From Acidobacteria bacterium 28-1 (GTDB taxonomy: Bacteria > Acidobacteriota > Blastocatellia > Pyrinomonadales > Pyrinomonadaceae): 64,000 bases of DNA. This document shows, in pieces, positions 27,540 to 36,540 of the stretch (its first letter is position 1; the number at the start of each line of letters is the position of its first letter). Made by a program: the position numbers and the translations under genes. Location: assembly GCA_002050365.1 (NCBI GenBank), contig MWYZ01000080.1, positions 1 to 64,000 of the forward strand, in the 5' to 3' direction. Under the pieces are notes generated by a model. It saw only the letters and a program-made list of their open reading frames with translations, was not told the origin of the DNA and ran no database searches.

Positions 27540-28539
27540 GACAGGCCGTCTGAGATTGCTCATTGGGTGACCAACCCGAGTGCTTGGCTTAAAGAAAAAC
27601 TTCGCTTACAGTGGAAACCGATGCCGTCACTTTCAACTTGGCAAACATTGATTGCCAACCACCTAGATGCCTCAGAGTTTGATAAAAAAGTATGTCAGTA
27701 TTTTCAGAGTTTGAGTTCCGAGCAACAGCAATTACTTAATTTAGATGGCAAAGTGGTTTGCCGTGCGATTGCCAAAGAAACCAATAAGCAGTTGTATTTA
27801 GTAGCTTTACAAGCAAGCGGGAACAATCCGGTGGTTGAGCAAACGGCACTGGCAAAAAGGAAAATGAAATTAGTGCGGCAAACCGCTTGTTGGAAAAAGC
27901 CGATTTTGTTCAATAAAATAGTCAGTGGCGATGCGATTTTTGCTCAACCAGAGCTGTCGCAGAAAGCGGTTGAAAAAGGCGGCGAAGATCTGTGGAAATT
28001 GCGAGCCAAGCAAGGTCGGATTTACGATCAGGCGAAGAACTATTTTGAAAGCCAAGCAGATAAATAGGTTGGCAAAGCGAGCAGTTTGGAGAAAGGAGAC
28101 GGACGCATTGAGGAGCGCGAGATTCTGAGCAGTTGCCGTTTAGCGCACAAAATAGAGTTTCCATATCTCACCCGAAGTGTTCCGCATCAGACGCAAAAGT
28201 GAACCAGTAAAGACAGGCAAGCAGAGTGAACAAACGATTTACGGAATGACATCATTGCCGGTAGAAGCGTTCGGAGCAAAACAGTGGTTGAGTTTGACCA
28301 GACATCATTGGAGCATCGAGAACGGCTTGCACTATCGGCGGGACGTCACTTTTAAGGAAGACAAAGTAAGGCAAACATCGCCGCGCGGCGGACGGGTTCT
28401 GGCAATGGTGAATAATCTGAGCATTGGAATCTTGAGAAAACCAGGTTGGGAAAATATCGCCAAAGCAGGCCGACATTTCAGCGCAATGATAGATGAAGCC
28501 TTGCGTTTGATATTGCTTCCGATAAAACTCCTACTTTGA
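27540..28539 (+). mobile_element. ISAs1-like transposase remnant, frameshifted and truncated
   Basis: SLSTWQTLIANHLDASEFDKKV...LNLDGKVVCRAIAKETNKQLYLVAL; later IYGMTSLPVEAFGAKQWLSLTRHHWSIENGLHYRRDVTFKEDK in another frame. Confidence 0.85.
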
Positions 28540-28561
28540 ATAACCCCTATCTCCAAGCCTT

Positions 28562-29875
28562 TTAGTTATTAAACCAACTTTCCATCACCGAATCTTGCAG
28601 AATAATTGTTTGGTCGCGTTCCGGTCCCGTCGAGATTAAGCCGATTTCGACATTGATTGAGTTTGACAAAAATTCGACGTATTCACGGGCTTTTGCTGGC
28701 AAATCTTCGATTTTCGTTACGCCCAAAGTCTCTGATTTCCAACCTTCCAAATTTTCATAAATCGGTTTGATTTTATCTAATTCCTGCGAAACTGCGGGAA
28801 ATGTTTCAACTCTTTCGCCGTCAATCTCATAGCCGACGCAAACTTTTATTTTGTCTAAAGTGTCAAGCACATCGAGTTTTGTCAGCGCGAGCGAATTAAA
28901 ACCGTTGAGTTCCGCTGCGTATTTCGTCGCCACCGCGTCAAACCACCCGCAGCGGCGCGGACGTTTCGTAACCGAACCGTATTCGTTGCCGCGCTTCCGA
29001 ATCAAGTTCGCCATTTCTTCTTCCTCGTCTAACATCTCCGTTGGAAATGGACCCTCGCCGACGCGCGTGGCGTAAGTTCGGACGATTCCCAAAACGCCTG
29101 TGATGTGATGCGGCGGAATGCCCGCCCCGACCGACGCGCCGCCCGCCGTCGGATTTGACGATGTAACATACGGATAAGTTCCGTGGTCAACATCGAGCAA
29201 GGTCGCTTGTGCGCCTTCGAGCAGGATTTTTTTGTTCTGCTTTTTGGCTTCCGAGAAAAAGTGTGAAGTTTCGGCGACAAACGGACGCAATCTTTCAACT
29301 AGAGGAGCAATCTCTTTGAAAATCTCGTCAGCGTAAAGCGGCGGTTGTCCGTAAAGAACGATAATGCGATTGGCTTCTTCTAAATTTCTTTCGATTCGCA
29401 TTTTCAAAACTTCGGGAACGAGCGCGTCAGCGACACGGATGCCGCGTCTGCCCGCTTTATCTTCATAAGCCGGTCCGATTCCGCGCAAGGTTGTGCCGAT
29501 TTTTTCATTTCCCAGACGTTCTTCGGAAGTATGGTCGAGAGCGCGGTGATACGGCATTATCAAATGCGCTCTTGAAGAGACTTTCAAGCGTTCGGGCGTG
29601 ATTGAAATTCCCTGCGCGGTCATTTGGTCAACTTCTTCAAAAAACGCTTTCGGGTCAATCACCATTCCATTGCCGAGAACGCAAGTGCTGTCTTCGTGAA
29701 TAATTCCCGACGGCAGAAGCCGCAGAACAAACGCTTTTTCGCCGACGTAAACCGAGTGTCCGGCGTTGTGTCCGCCTTGGTAACGCGCCACGATGTCGAA
29801 GCGGTCAGCTAATAAATCAACGACTTTTCCCTTTCCTTCATCGCCCCATTGCGCGCCGATAATGACAATTATCAT
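28562..29875 (-). CDS. purA: Adenylosuccinate synthetase
   Basis: IVIIGAQWGDEGKGKVVDLLADRFDIVARYQGGHNAGH. Confidence 0.98.
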   Translation of the reverse strand: MIIVIIGAQWGDEGKGKVVDLLADRFDIVARYQGGHNAGHSVYVGEKAFVLRLLPSGIIHEDSTCVLGNGMVIDPKAFFEEVDQMTAQGISITPERLKVSSRAHLIMPYHRALDHTSEERLGNEKIGTTLRGIGPAYEDKAGRRGIRVADALVPEVLKMRIERNLEEANRIIVLYGQPPLYADEIFKEIAPLVERLRPFVAETSHFFSEAKKQNKKILLEGAQATLLDVDHGTYPYVTSSNPTAGGASVGAGIPPHHITGVLGIVRTYATRVGEGPFPTEMLDEEEEMANLIRKRGNEYGSVTKRPRRCGWFDAVATKYAAELNGFNSLALTKLDVLDTLDKIKVCVGYEIDGERVETFPAVSQELDKIKPIYENLEGWKSETLGVTKIEDLPAKAREYVEFLSNSINVEIGLISTGPERDQTIILQDSVMESWFNN

Positions 29876-29957
29876 TTAACATTTAACATTTAACATTAAT
29901 CATTTATCATTTTCAGCCGTTTGAAATTTAACTGTTAAATGTTAAATGTTAAATGTT
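29873..29957. repeat. 7-nt-period inverted repeat (ATTTAAC family) between purA and a GNAT gene
   Basis: TTTAACA|TTTAACA|TTTAACA|TTAATCA|TTTATCA ... GTTAAAT|GTTAAAT|GTTAAAT. Confidence 0.92.
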
Positions 29958-30497
29958 CTTCCTCCATTCTTCCGCCAGCATTCCGTAAATCGCCATATCA
30001 TAAAAGCGCGTGTGCCTCCATTGCGATTGGCGCAGAACGCCTTCGAGCGTAAAATTTAATCTTTCAGGAATTGCATGGCTTTTGATGTTTTCCGTCGCGC
30101 AATGAATCTCGATACGATTCATTTTTAATTCATCAAACGCATATTCTATCAATACCTTGCAAGATTTTGTAACGATGCCTCTACCCTCGTAGTCTTGTGC
30201 AATCCAATAACCGATTTCCGTGCGCTTGCTGCCCCAATTGAAATTTACAAAACCAATTGCGCCAACGATTTTTTCCCGGTAAAAAATGCCGAATGTCTGG
30301 CTCGTCTTTTCGGCAAATGCTTTTTGAGTTCGATCGATAAACTCATCTGCACTTTCGAGCGAATAATCTCCGGTTACCCAATGCAAAAAAGGTTGCAGAT
30401 GTTTGTAATTTGCTTTGACCGCCGCGAAAATCTCTGCGGCATTATCTTTGATAAACGGACGCAACTCAATTTCGTCGGTAATCTGAAATTTTGTCAT
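29949..30497 (-). CDS. GNAT family N-acetyltransferase (RimJ/RimL-like)
   Basis: IELRPFIKDNAAEIFAAVKANYKHLQPFLHWVTGDYS...RTEIGYWIAQDYEGRGIVTKSCKVLIEYAF. Confidence 0.9.
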   Translation of the reverse strand: MTKFQITDEIELRPFIKDNAAEIFAAVKANYKHLQPFLHWVTGDYSLESADEFIDRTQKAFAEKTSQTFGIFYREKIVGAIGFVNFNWGSKRTEIGYWIAQDYEGRGIVTKSCKVLIEYAFDELKMNRIEIHCATENIKSHAIPERLNFTLEGVLRQSQWRHTRFYDMAIYGMLAEEWRKNI

Positions 30498-31919
30498 CTA
30501 ACTCCGAGTCATGTTGTAAAGCTGAACATATTTTCGTGCCGCGTTTTCCCACGAATTATCTGTCATCATTCCGTTCCACTGAATTTTTCGCCACGTTTCC
30601 GGCTCATAGTATGTAAACAATGCTTCGTAAATCTTCTCCAAAAACTTATCTGCGCTAAATTCTCTGAATTTGAATCCGTTGCCCGTGCTGCTCACACGGT
30701 CAAAATTCTCAACCGTATCGTCAAGTCCGCCGACGGCGCGAACAATCGGAACGGTTCCATATCGTAAGCTGTACATTTGATTCAAACCGCACGGCTCAAA
30801 ACGCGAAGGCATCAGAAAAACGTCCGCACCCGCTTCGATTTGGTGCGCCAAAGTTTCGTTATAACCGATGTAAATTCCAACTTGCTGCGGCGCGTAATTT
30901 TTTAATTTTTGCAGAAAGTCTTCGGATTCACGCTCGCCCGAACCAAGCGCAATAAAATATGCGCCCGTCGCTAAAATCTCGCCGACGGTTTGCCGAATCA
31001 ATTCAAAACCTTTCTGCGAAGTCAGCCGGGTTATGCTGGCAAAAATTGGCTTGTCTAGATTTTCGGGTAAAAAGAATTTCTGCAGCAAAGAGCGTTTGCA
31101 CATCCGTTTGCCGCTCAGATCCTGCGCGTTAAAATGTGCGGGCAAATCCGAATCGGTTTCGGGATTCCAAACGTCGTAATCAACGCCGTTGGTGATTCCA
31201 ATCAATCGGTCAGAACGCTGGCGCAAAAGCCAGTCAAGTCCATAACCGTTTTCCGCCATTTGAATTTCGTAAGAATAGCGGCGCGAAACCGTCGAGAGCA
31301 TATCCGAATCCGCAAGTCCGGCTTTAAGAGCCGAAGCCGCGCCGCCGGTTGAAAAAGCGTTGCGCGAAAAGTCGTCACCGAAACCGAGTTTCCAAAGCTC
31401 TTCCGTCCCGAACGCACCTTGATAAGCCATATTGTGAATTGAAAAAACCGTCCGCGTGTTGTGCCAATAAGAATCCCAACGCCGTAGTTTCGCAATCTCG
31501 ATTGCCGCAAAACCGCAATGCCAATCATTTAATTGAACGATGTCGGGAGCATTTCCGATTCGTCGCAGCAAAACAATTGCCGCGTGATTGAAAAAAGCGA
31601 AACGTTCATAATCTTCCCGATAACCGTAAATCGAATCGCGGAAAAACATCTCCGGCGCGTGAATCAAAAACGTCGGCGAGCCGTTCGCTTCGCTGTAATA
31701 AACTTGCGTTTTATAATTCTGCCCGCGCCAGACAACCCACAAATCGTCAATTGCCAAATGCTCAATTAAGTTTTCTTTGGTTTGGCGATAAAGCGGCGTA
31801 ATAAGGAGCGAATCAACGCCGACTTGCCGCAATGCTTTCGGCAAAGCACCGGCAACGTCTGCCAAACCGCCTGTTTTTGAATATGGAACTGCTTCCGCAG
31901 CTAAAACTGCAACACGCAT
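30498..31919 (-). CDS. glgA: Glycogen synthase
   Basis: MRVAVLAAEAVPYSKTGGLADVAGALPKAL...VQLNDWHCG...RLTSQKGFELI...LMPSRFEPCGLNQMYSLRYGTVPIVRAVGGLDDTV. Confidence 0.95.
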   Translation of the reverse strand: MRVAVLAAEAVPYSKTGGLADVAGALPKALRQVGVDSLLITPLYRQTKENLIEHLAIDDLWVVWRGQNYKTQVYYSEANGSPTFLIHAPEMFFRDSIYGYREDYERFAFFNHAAIVLLRRIGNAPDIVQLNDWHCGFAAIEIAKLRRWDSYWHNTRTVFSIHNMAYQGAFGTEELWKLGFGDDFSRNAFSTGGAASALKAGLADSDMLSTVSRRYSYEIQMAENGYGLDWLLRQRSDRLIGITNGVDYDVWNPETDSDLPAHFNAQDLSGKRMCKRSLLQKFFLPENLDKPIFASITRLTSQKGFELIRQTVGEILATGAYFIALGSGERESEDFLQKLKNYAPQQVGIYIGYNETLAHQIEAGADVFLMPSRFEPCGLNQMYSLRYGTVPIVRAVGGLDDTVENFDRVSSTGNGFKFREFSADKFLEKIYEALFTYYEPETWRKIQWNGMMTDNSWENAARKYVQLYNMTRS

Positions 31920-31923
31920 TTAC

Positions 31924-32373
31924 TTATTGTGCGAAATCAATAACCATTGTCGTTCCAGCCATCGGAGTATATCTAGCTTGCGGCAGCGGATACGGCGACA
32001 GATTTGCCATCACTGAAAAATCGCCGTTTTCCTTCCAATCTTTCGGAATGACCTTCGCTTTGAGCGTAATAAGATTCGTTCCTCTTTTGACCTTCTTCCG
32101 CGTCATCATTCTGAAACCACCGGAATCGGTAACATTAAACCCGATTGCCACACTGCCTTCATCCATTGATTCGAGCGTATATTCGATTTCAATCGTAAAT
32201 TCATTTTCCGCGCCGTCAATCACCGGTGAAGCGGCAGTAATATTGACAATGCGAATTTTGTCTGGGTTTTCCTGCTTTGATTGACCCGAATTCTGAGCGT
32301 TTGCAGTTGTCGCCGAAAGGCTTGCAACCACCGCAAAAAGAAAGAAAATAAAAATATATTTTGATTGCTTCAT
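31924..32373 (-). CDS. Hypothetical secreted protein
   Basis: Signal peptide MKQSKYIFIFFLFAVVASLSATTANAQ; no recognised domain. Confidence 0.6.
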   Translation of the reverse strand: MKQSKYIFIFFLFAVVASLSATTANAQNSGQSKQENPDKIRIVNITAASPVIDGAENEFTIEIEYTLESMDEGSVAIGFNVTDSGGFRMMTRKKVKRGTNLITLKAKVIPKDWKENGDFSVMANLSPYPLPQARYTPMAGTTMVIDFAQ

Positions 32374-32489
32374 TTCAAAAACCTCACTTAATGAATTCTA
32401 ACCGTTCGGTAAAAAAGAAATCGTGAATAGAAAATCGTTCACATTATAACGACTCTATTCACGATTCACAATTGACGATTTATGAAAAT

Positions 32490-33950
32490 CTAGCTTTGCA
32501 TCGAAGCGAGAAACTCCGAATTAGCTTTTGTTTTACTTAATCTTTCTAAAACAACTTCCATTTGTTCGACGGGCGAAAGCGGATTAAGCACGCGGCGCAT
32601 AACCCAAATCCGTGCTAGGTCTTCTTTGTTGATAAGCAATTCTTCTTTGCGCGTTCCGCTTCTCTGCAAATCAATTGACGGGAACAGGCGTTTGTCTGAA
32701 AGCCGTCGGTCGAGATGAATCTCCGAGTTACCGGTTCCTTTAAATTCTTCAAAGATAACGTCGTCCATCCGCGAGCCGGTATCAATCAAAGCCGTCGCAA
32801 TAATCGTCAGACTTCCGCCTTCTTCGATGTTACGAGCCGCGCCAAAAAATCGTTTCGGACGTTGCAAAGCGTTTGAATCAATACCACCCGACAGAATTTT
32901 TCCACTCGGCGGAACAACCGCGTTGTGCGCTCTTGCCAGACGAGTAATCGAATCAAGCAGAATAACGACATCGCGTTTGTGTTCAACCAGGCGTTTCGCT
33001 TTTTCGATGACCATATCGGCGACTTGCACGTGGCGCGTCGGCGGTTCGTCAAAGGTTGACGAAATAACTTCGCCTTTGACCGAGCGCTGCATATCGGTTA
33101 CTTCTTCGGGGCGTTCGTCAATTAGCAGAACAATCAAGGTTACTTCCGGATGATTCTCCGTCACCGAGTTGGCGATTGTCTGCAGCAGCATCGTTTTACC
33201 CGTGCGCGGCGGCGCGACGATAAGAGCGCGTTGTCCTTTTCCAATCGGCGTAACTAAATCAATCACCCGCGCCGAAATATGTTCGGCATCGGTTTCCATA
33301 TTTAGCTGCTCATCGGGGTAAAGCGGCGTGAGATTATCAAAGAAAATCTTTTCGCGCGAATGTTCAGGGGCTTCAAAGTTGATTGCTTCGACTTTTATCA
33401 GCGCGAAATAACGCTCGCCTTCTTTCGGCGGACGAATCTGACCGCTGACGGTATCGCCGGTGCGCAAATCAAATTTGCGAATCTGCGAAGGCGAGACGTA
33501 AATATCGTCCGGTCCCGGCAAATAGTTGTATTCGGGAGCGCGAAGAAATCCGAAGCCGTCGGGCAGCGTCTCCAAAACGCCCTCCGAAAATATCAAACCG
33601 CTTTTTTCGGTCTGCGCGGCGAGAAGTTTGAATATCAACTCCTGTTTACGCATTCCCGACGCGCCTTCAACGCCCATTTCCTTCGCAATATGCGTTAATT
33701 CGGAAATAGACATATCTTTTAATTCGGCTAAATCCAAAGTAACGCCGTCAACAGGCAAATCTGTTTTTTTGCCCCTTTCGTTATTTGCTTTATCCTTTTC
33801 GTTATTTGCGTTATTGGAAGTCTCAGCGGCATTGGAAGCTTCAGCGTTTTCAGAGGCGGGGATTTCCGCGTCTTCATTGGTTTTGTCAAAACCGTTTTCT
33901 TCGTATTTACCGACCCGACTTGTTCTAGTCCTTGTTGTTCTGGTTGCCAT
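32490..33950 (-). CDS. rho: Transcription termination factor Rho
   Basis: [24 protein letters not shown]...[26 protein letters not shown]...[30 protein letters not shown]. Confidence 0.97.
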   Translation of the reverse strand: MATRTTRTRTSRVGKYEENGFDKTNEDAEIPASENAEASNAAETSNNANNEKDKANNERGKKTDLPVDGVTLDLAELKDMSISELTHIAKEMGVEGASGMRKQELIFKLLAAQTEKSGLIFSEGVLETLPDGFGFLRAPEYNYLPGPDDIYVSPSQIRKFDLRTGDTVSGQIRPPKEGERYFALIKVEAINFEAPEHSREKIFFDNLTPLYPDEQLNMETDAEHISARVIDLVTPIGKGQRALIVAPPRTGKTMLLQTIANSVTENHPEVTLIVLLIDERPEEVTDMQRSVKGEVISSTFDEPPTRHVQVADMVIEKAKRLVEHKRDVVILLDSITRLARAHNAVVPPSGKILSGGIDSNALQRPKRFFGAARNIEEGGSLTIIATALIDTGSRMDDVIFEEFKGTGNSEIHLDRRLSDKRLFPSIDLQRSGTRKEELLINKEDLARIWVMRRVLNPLSPVEQMEVVLERLSKTKANSEFLASMQS

Positions 33951-34181
33951 TTTTTTATCCGTTCGTTTTAGGAAGTTTTTTAGCAGTTTTCCAAGATTAA
34001 ATCTTTATGATAAACGACGCTAATTAATGCCTTTTGATAAAAGTTAGAAATGCTCGAATCTTGGAAATAATTGTATGGAATTCCGTTGTGATGCAAATAT
34101 AAATTAATCCTTTTGGATTAATAAAACCCTTGAGTTAATTGGGAATAATTAATTATTACTATATTCACCCGAATAAATCAA

Positions 34182-34769
34182 CTAAAATTTATCTTTTTCC
34201 AAAGAATTTCCGATTTCCCGCCAAACTTCGTCTCTGCCTTTTCCCGTCAGCGCAGAATACGAAATAATTTTGCTTTCCGGCAGAGAATTTTCAATCTCCT
34301 GCAAACTCGTTTTTAACCGATTATTCGACAGTTTATCAGCCTTAGTTGCGACAATGAGATGGTTTTTTTGATGATAAACCAGCCATTCGTGAAGCTGCCG
34401 GTCGAGCGTCGTCGGAGCGTGGCGCGAATCTATGAGTTGAATTGACAAAACGAGTTCCTGCCGCTTTCCGAGATATTCTTCCGCCATTTTGCCCCAATCG
34501 GCACGCATCGTTTTCGACACTTTCGCGTAACCGTAGCCGGGTAAATCGGTAAAATAAAACGCTTCATTTATCAAAAAAAAATTTATGCTCTGCGTTCTGC
34601 CGGGTGTGTTTGATGTTCTGGCTAAGCCTTTGCGTTGCAAAAGCGAATTAAGAAGGCTCGATTTGCCGACATTTGAACGTCCGAGAAATGAAATTTCCGG
34701 CAAATCGTCCGTTGTCCAATGGCTCTCGTTAAACGCGCTTTTGATGAATTCGGCGGAAGTGATCTTCAT
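34182..34769 (-). CDS. engB: Ribosome biogenesis GTPase YsxC/EngB
   Basis: EISFLGRSNVGKSSLLNSLLQRKGLARTSNTPGRTQSINFF...FTDLPGYGYAKV. Confidence 0.95.
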   Translation of the reverse strand: MKITSAEFIKSAFNESHWTTDDLPEISFLGRSNVGKSSLLNSLLQRKGLARTSNTPGRTQSINFFLINEAFYFTDLPGYGYAKVSKTMRADWGKMAEEYLGKRQELVLSIQLIDSRHAPTTLDRQLHEWLVYHQKNHLIVATKADKLSNNRLKTSLQEIENSLPESKIISYSALTGKGRDEVWREIGNSLEKDKF

Positions 34770-34844
34770 TCGTTGCAAATCATTTTGTATAAACTCTATA
34801 ATTCTACAGCCAAAACTAAGTTTAACAATTCAGGGAGCAAATTT

Positions 34845-35760
34845 ATGCGTCTTGTAAAAATCTCTGCGCCAAAAGGAAAAGGCACAAATGTCGCGCAAGC
34901 AGCTTTTTCAGTCGGCATCGAACAAGTATTCTATTCAAACGGTTGAAACTCACCTCGCCGCCGGCGAACCGCAAACGAAAGACGTGGTCGACATTGAAAC
35001 TTCTACGCCGAAGGCAAAACATTTTATTGACGCGTTGCTGGCGGCTGATTTTTATAATTCCGAAGAATTCTCAATCGCCATTCGGCAACCGCGCTCAATT
35101 ATTTCCGGCGACAGTTTGCGCGAATTAACCGAACCTCTTGTTGTGCCGGCGACTGATATTTTTGAAGAACTCTGGCAGTTCAGCCATATCACCGTCGGCT
35201 TTGTCGGACGTAATTTCATTGCCGCTTGCCTTTTGGCTTACGGTTTAATCCACCAACAAATTCTTTTAATGATTGCCGGATTATTATTTCTCCAACTGCT
35301 GCCGATTCTGTTGGCAATCGGCTTCGGCGCGTGGACACGGACGTGGAAACTTGTCGGTCAAAGCGCGTCGGCATTCATCGTCGCTATTATTTTGTTGACT
35401 CTCGGCGGAGTTTCGGTTGCTGCTTTGACAAATCCGCCGCTAAAATATGACGAATTCAATTCAACGTTTGTCGGTTTTCTAATTTCGCTCGCCGTCGGCA
35501 TTGCGGCAGGTTTAGCAAATTCCGACGACGTTGGCAGGCGCGAATTTCTAGGACTCGCGGCAACCGCGCAAATCGCCATCATTCCCGTCTGGTTCGGAAT
35601 TTGTTTTGTCTTCGGTTTTCCGACGACAACCGGTCAAGATGAAATTACGACTCGCGCTCTTGGTTTCGGATTGAATATCCTGACGATCATCATCGCTTCG
35701 CTTGCAACCTATATTTTGCTCGGCGCGACAAATCGCCGTTTGCCGGACGATTCTCGTTAA
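34845..35760 (+). pseudogene. DUF389-like membrane protein with an apparent +1 frameshift
   Basis: MRLVKISAPKGKGTNVAQAAFSVGIEQV (frame of 34845) continues as SIQTVETHLAAGEPQTKDVVDIETSTPKAKHFIDALLAADFY (frame of 34888). Confidence 0.7.
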
Positions 35761-35925
35761 ATATGCTTTTAGTAAATTTCGCCGAGTTTGTTCTCGTCAT
35801 TCGGTTACCGAGGGGTGAATTGATAGTGGAGGGGTGAAATCGGCGAAATTTTCAGATGTGGAAAGTAAATTCGCGGTTGCTATTTATTTTTCCGTTCGAA
35901 ATTTTCGCCGAAATTCACCTGCCAT

Positions 35926-36366
35926 TTAAGCATTTTTCGACATTTCTCTACTCGCTTCTATCCAACGTTTCATTGATTCGCGTGCTTTGGCAAGTTTTTC
36001 TTTCGCGTCCGGCTGACGCATAATCAATTTTTCGAGATTTCCCAAAATATTCGGATTGCCCATTGTTTCCCTTAACTCAGGCAAAAACGGTTCTATCTTA
36101 GAAAATACGACAAAGTGTTCGCCGTGCGCGTCCGTAAACATTTCCTCGTCAATCGCGCCATGATTGACGAACGAAGCTGCCATATCCCAGTAAGTAACTA
36201 CCATTCGATAATACGCCGATGTTTCCTTGTTCAAAATCGCTTGTATAATTTCTGCCGCGCTTTCAGGGAAAAAGGAAATCATCCAATTTCGCGCCTCGCG
36301 CATTGTGGCTTCGCGCCGTAAATCATACAGTTTTAGAATTAACTCAGCCGATTCTGCCTTGCTCAT
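35926..36366 (-). CDS. Hypothetical protein
   Basis: MSKAESAELILKLYDLRREATMREARNWMISFFPESAAEIIQAI...; 146 aa, RBS-like AGGAGAAA upstream. Confidence 0.65.
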   Translation of the reverse strand: MSKAESAELILKLYDLRREATMREARNWMISFFPESAAEIIQAILNKETSAYYRMVVTYWDMAASFVNHGAIDEEMFTDAHGEHFVVFSKIEPFLPELRETMGNPNILGNLEKLIMRQPDAKEKLAKARESMKRWIEASREMSKNA

Positions 36367-36540
36367 AATTTTTCTCCTTAAGTGTTTTGATAAATTAAAT
36401 TGTTGCGGGAAATTGATTCAATTTGAAAAGTAGAATGAAACCGTTGCAAAGTCAAAGACGAGCTTAAAAGTTTCTGGTTACAAGTTAATGAACCACAACC
36501 GAACTTGAAACTTTGAACCGAAAACTTGAAACTTAATACG

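Noticed and set aside
34719-34946. Independent 75-aa ORF
   Set aside because: Only the part from 34845 (MRLVKISAPKGKG...) is protein-like, and it is the N-terminus of the frameshifted DUF389-like gene.
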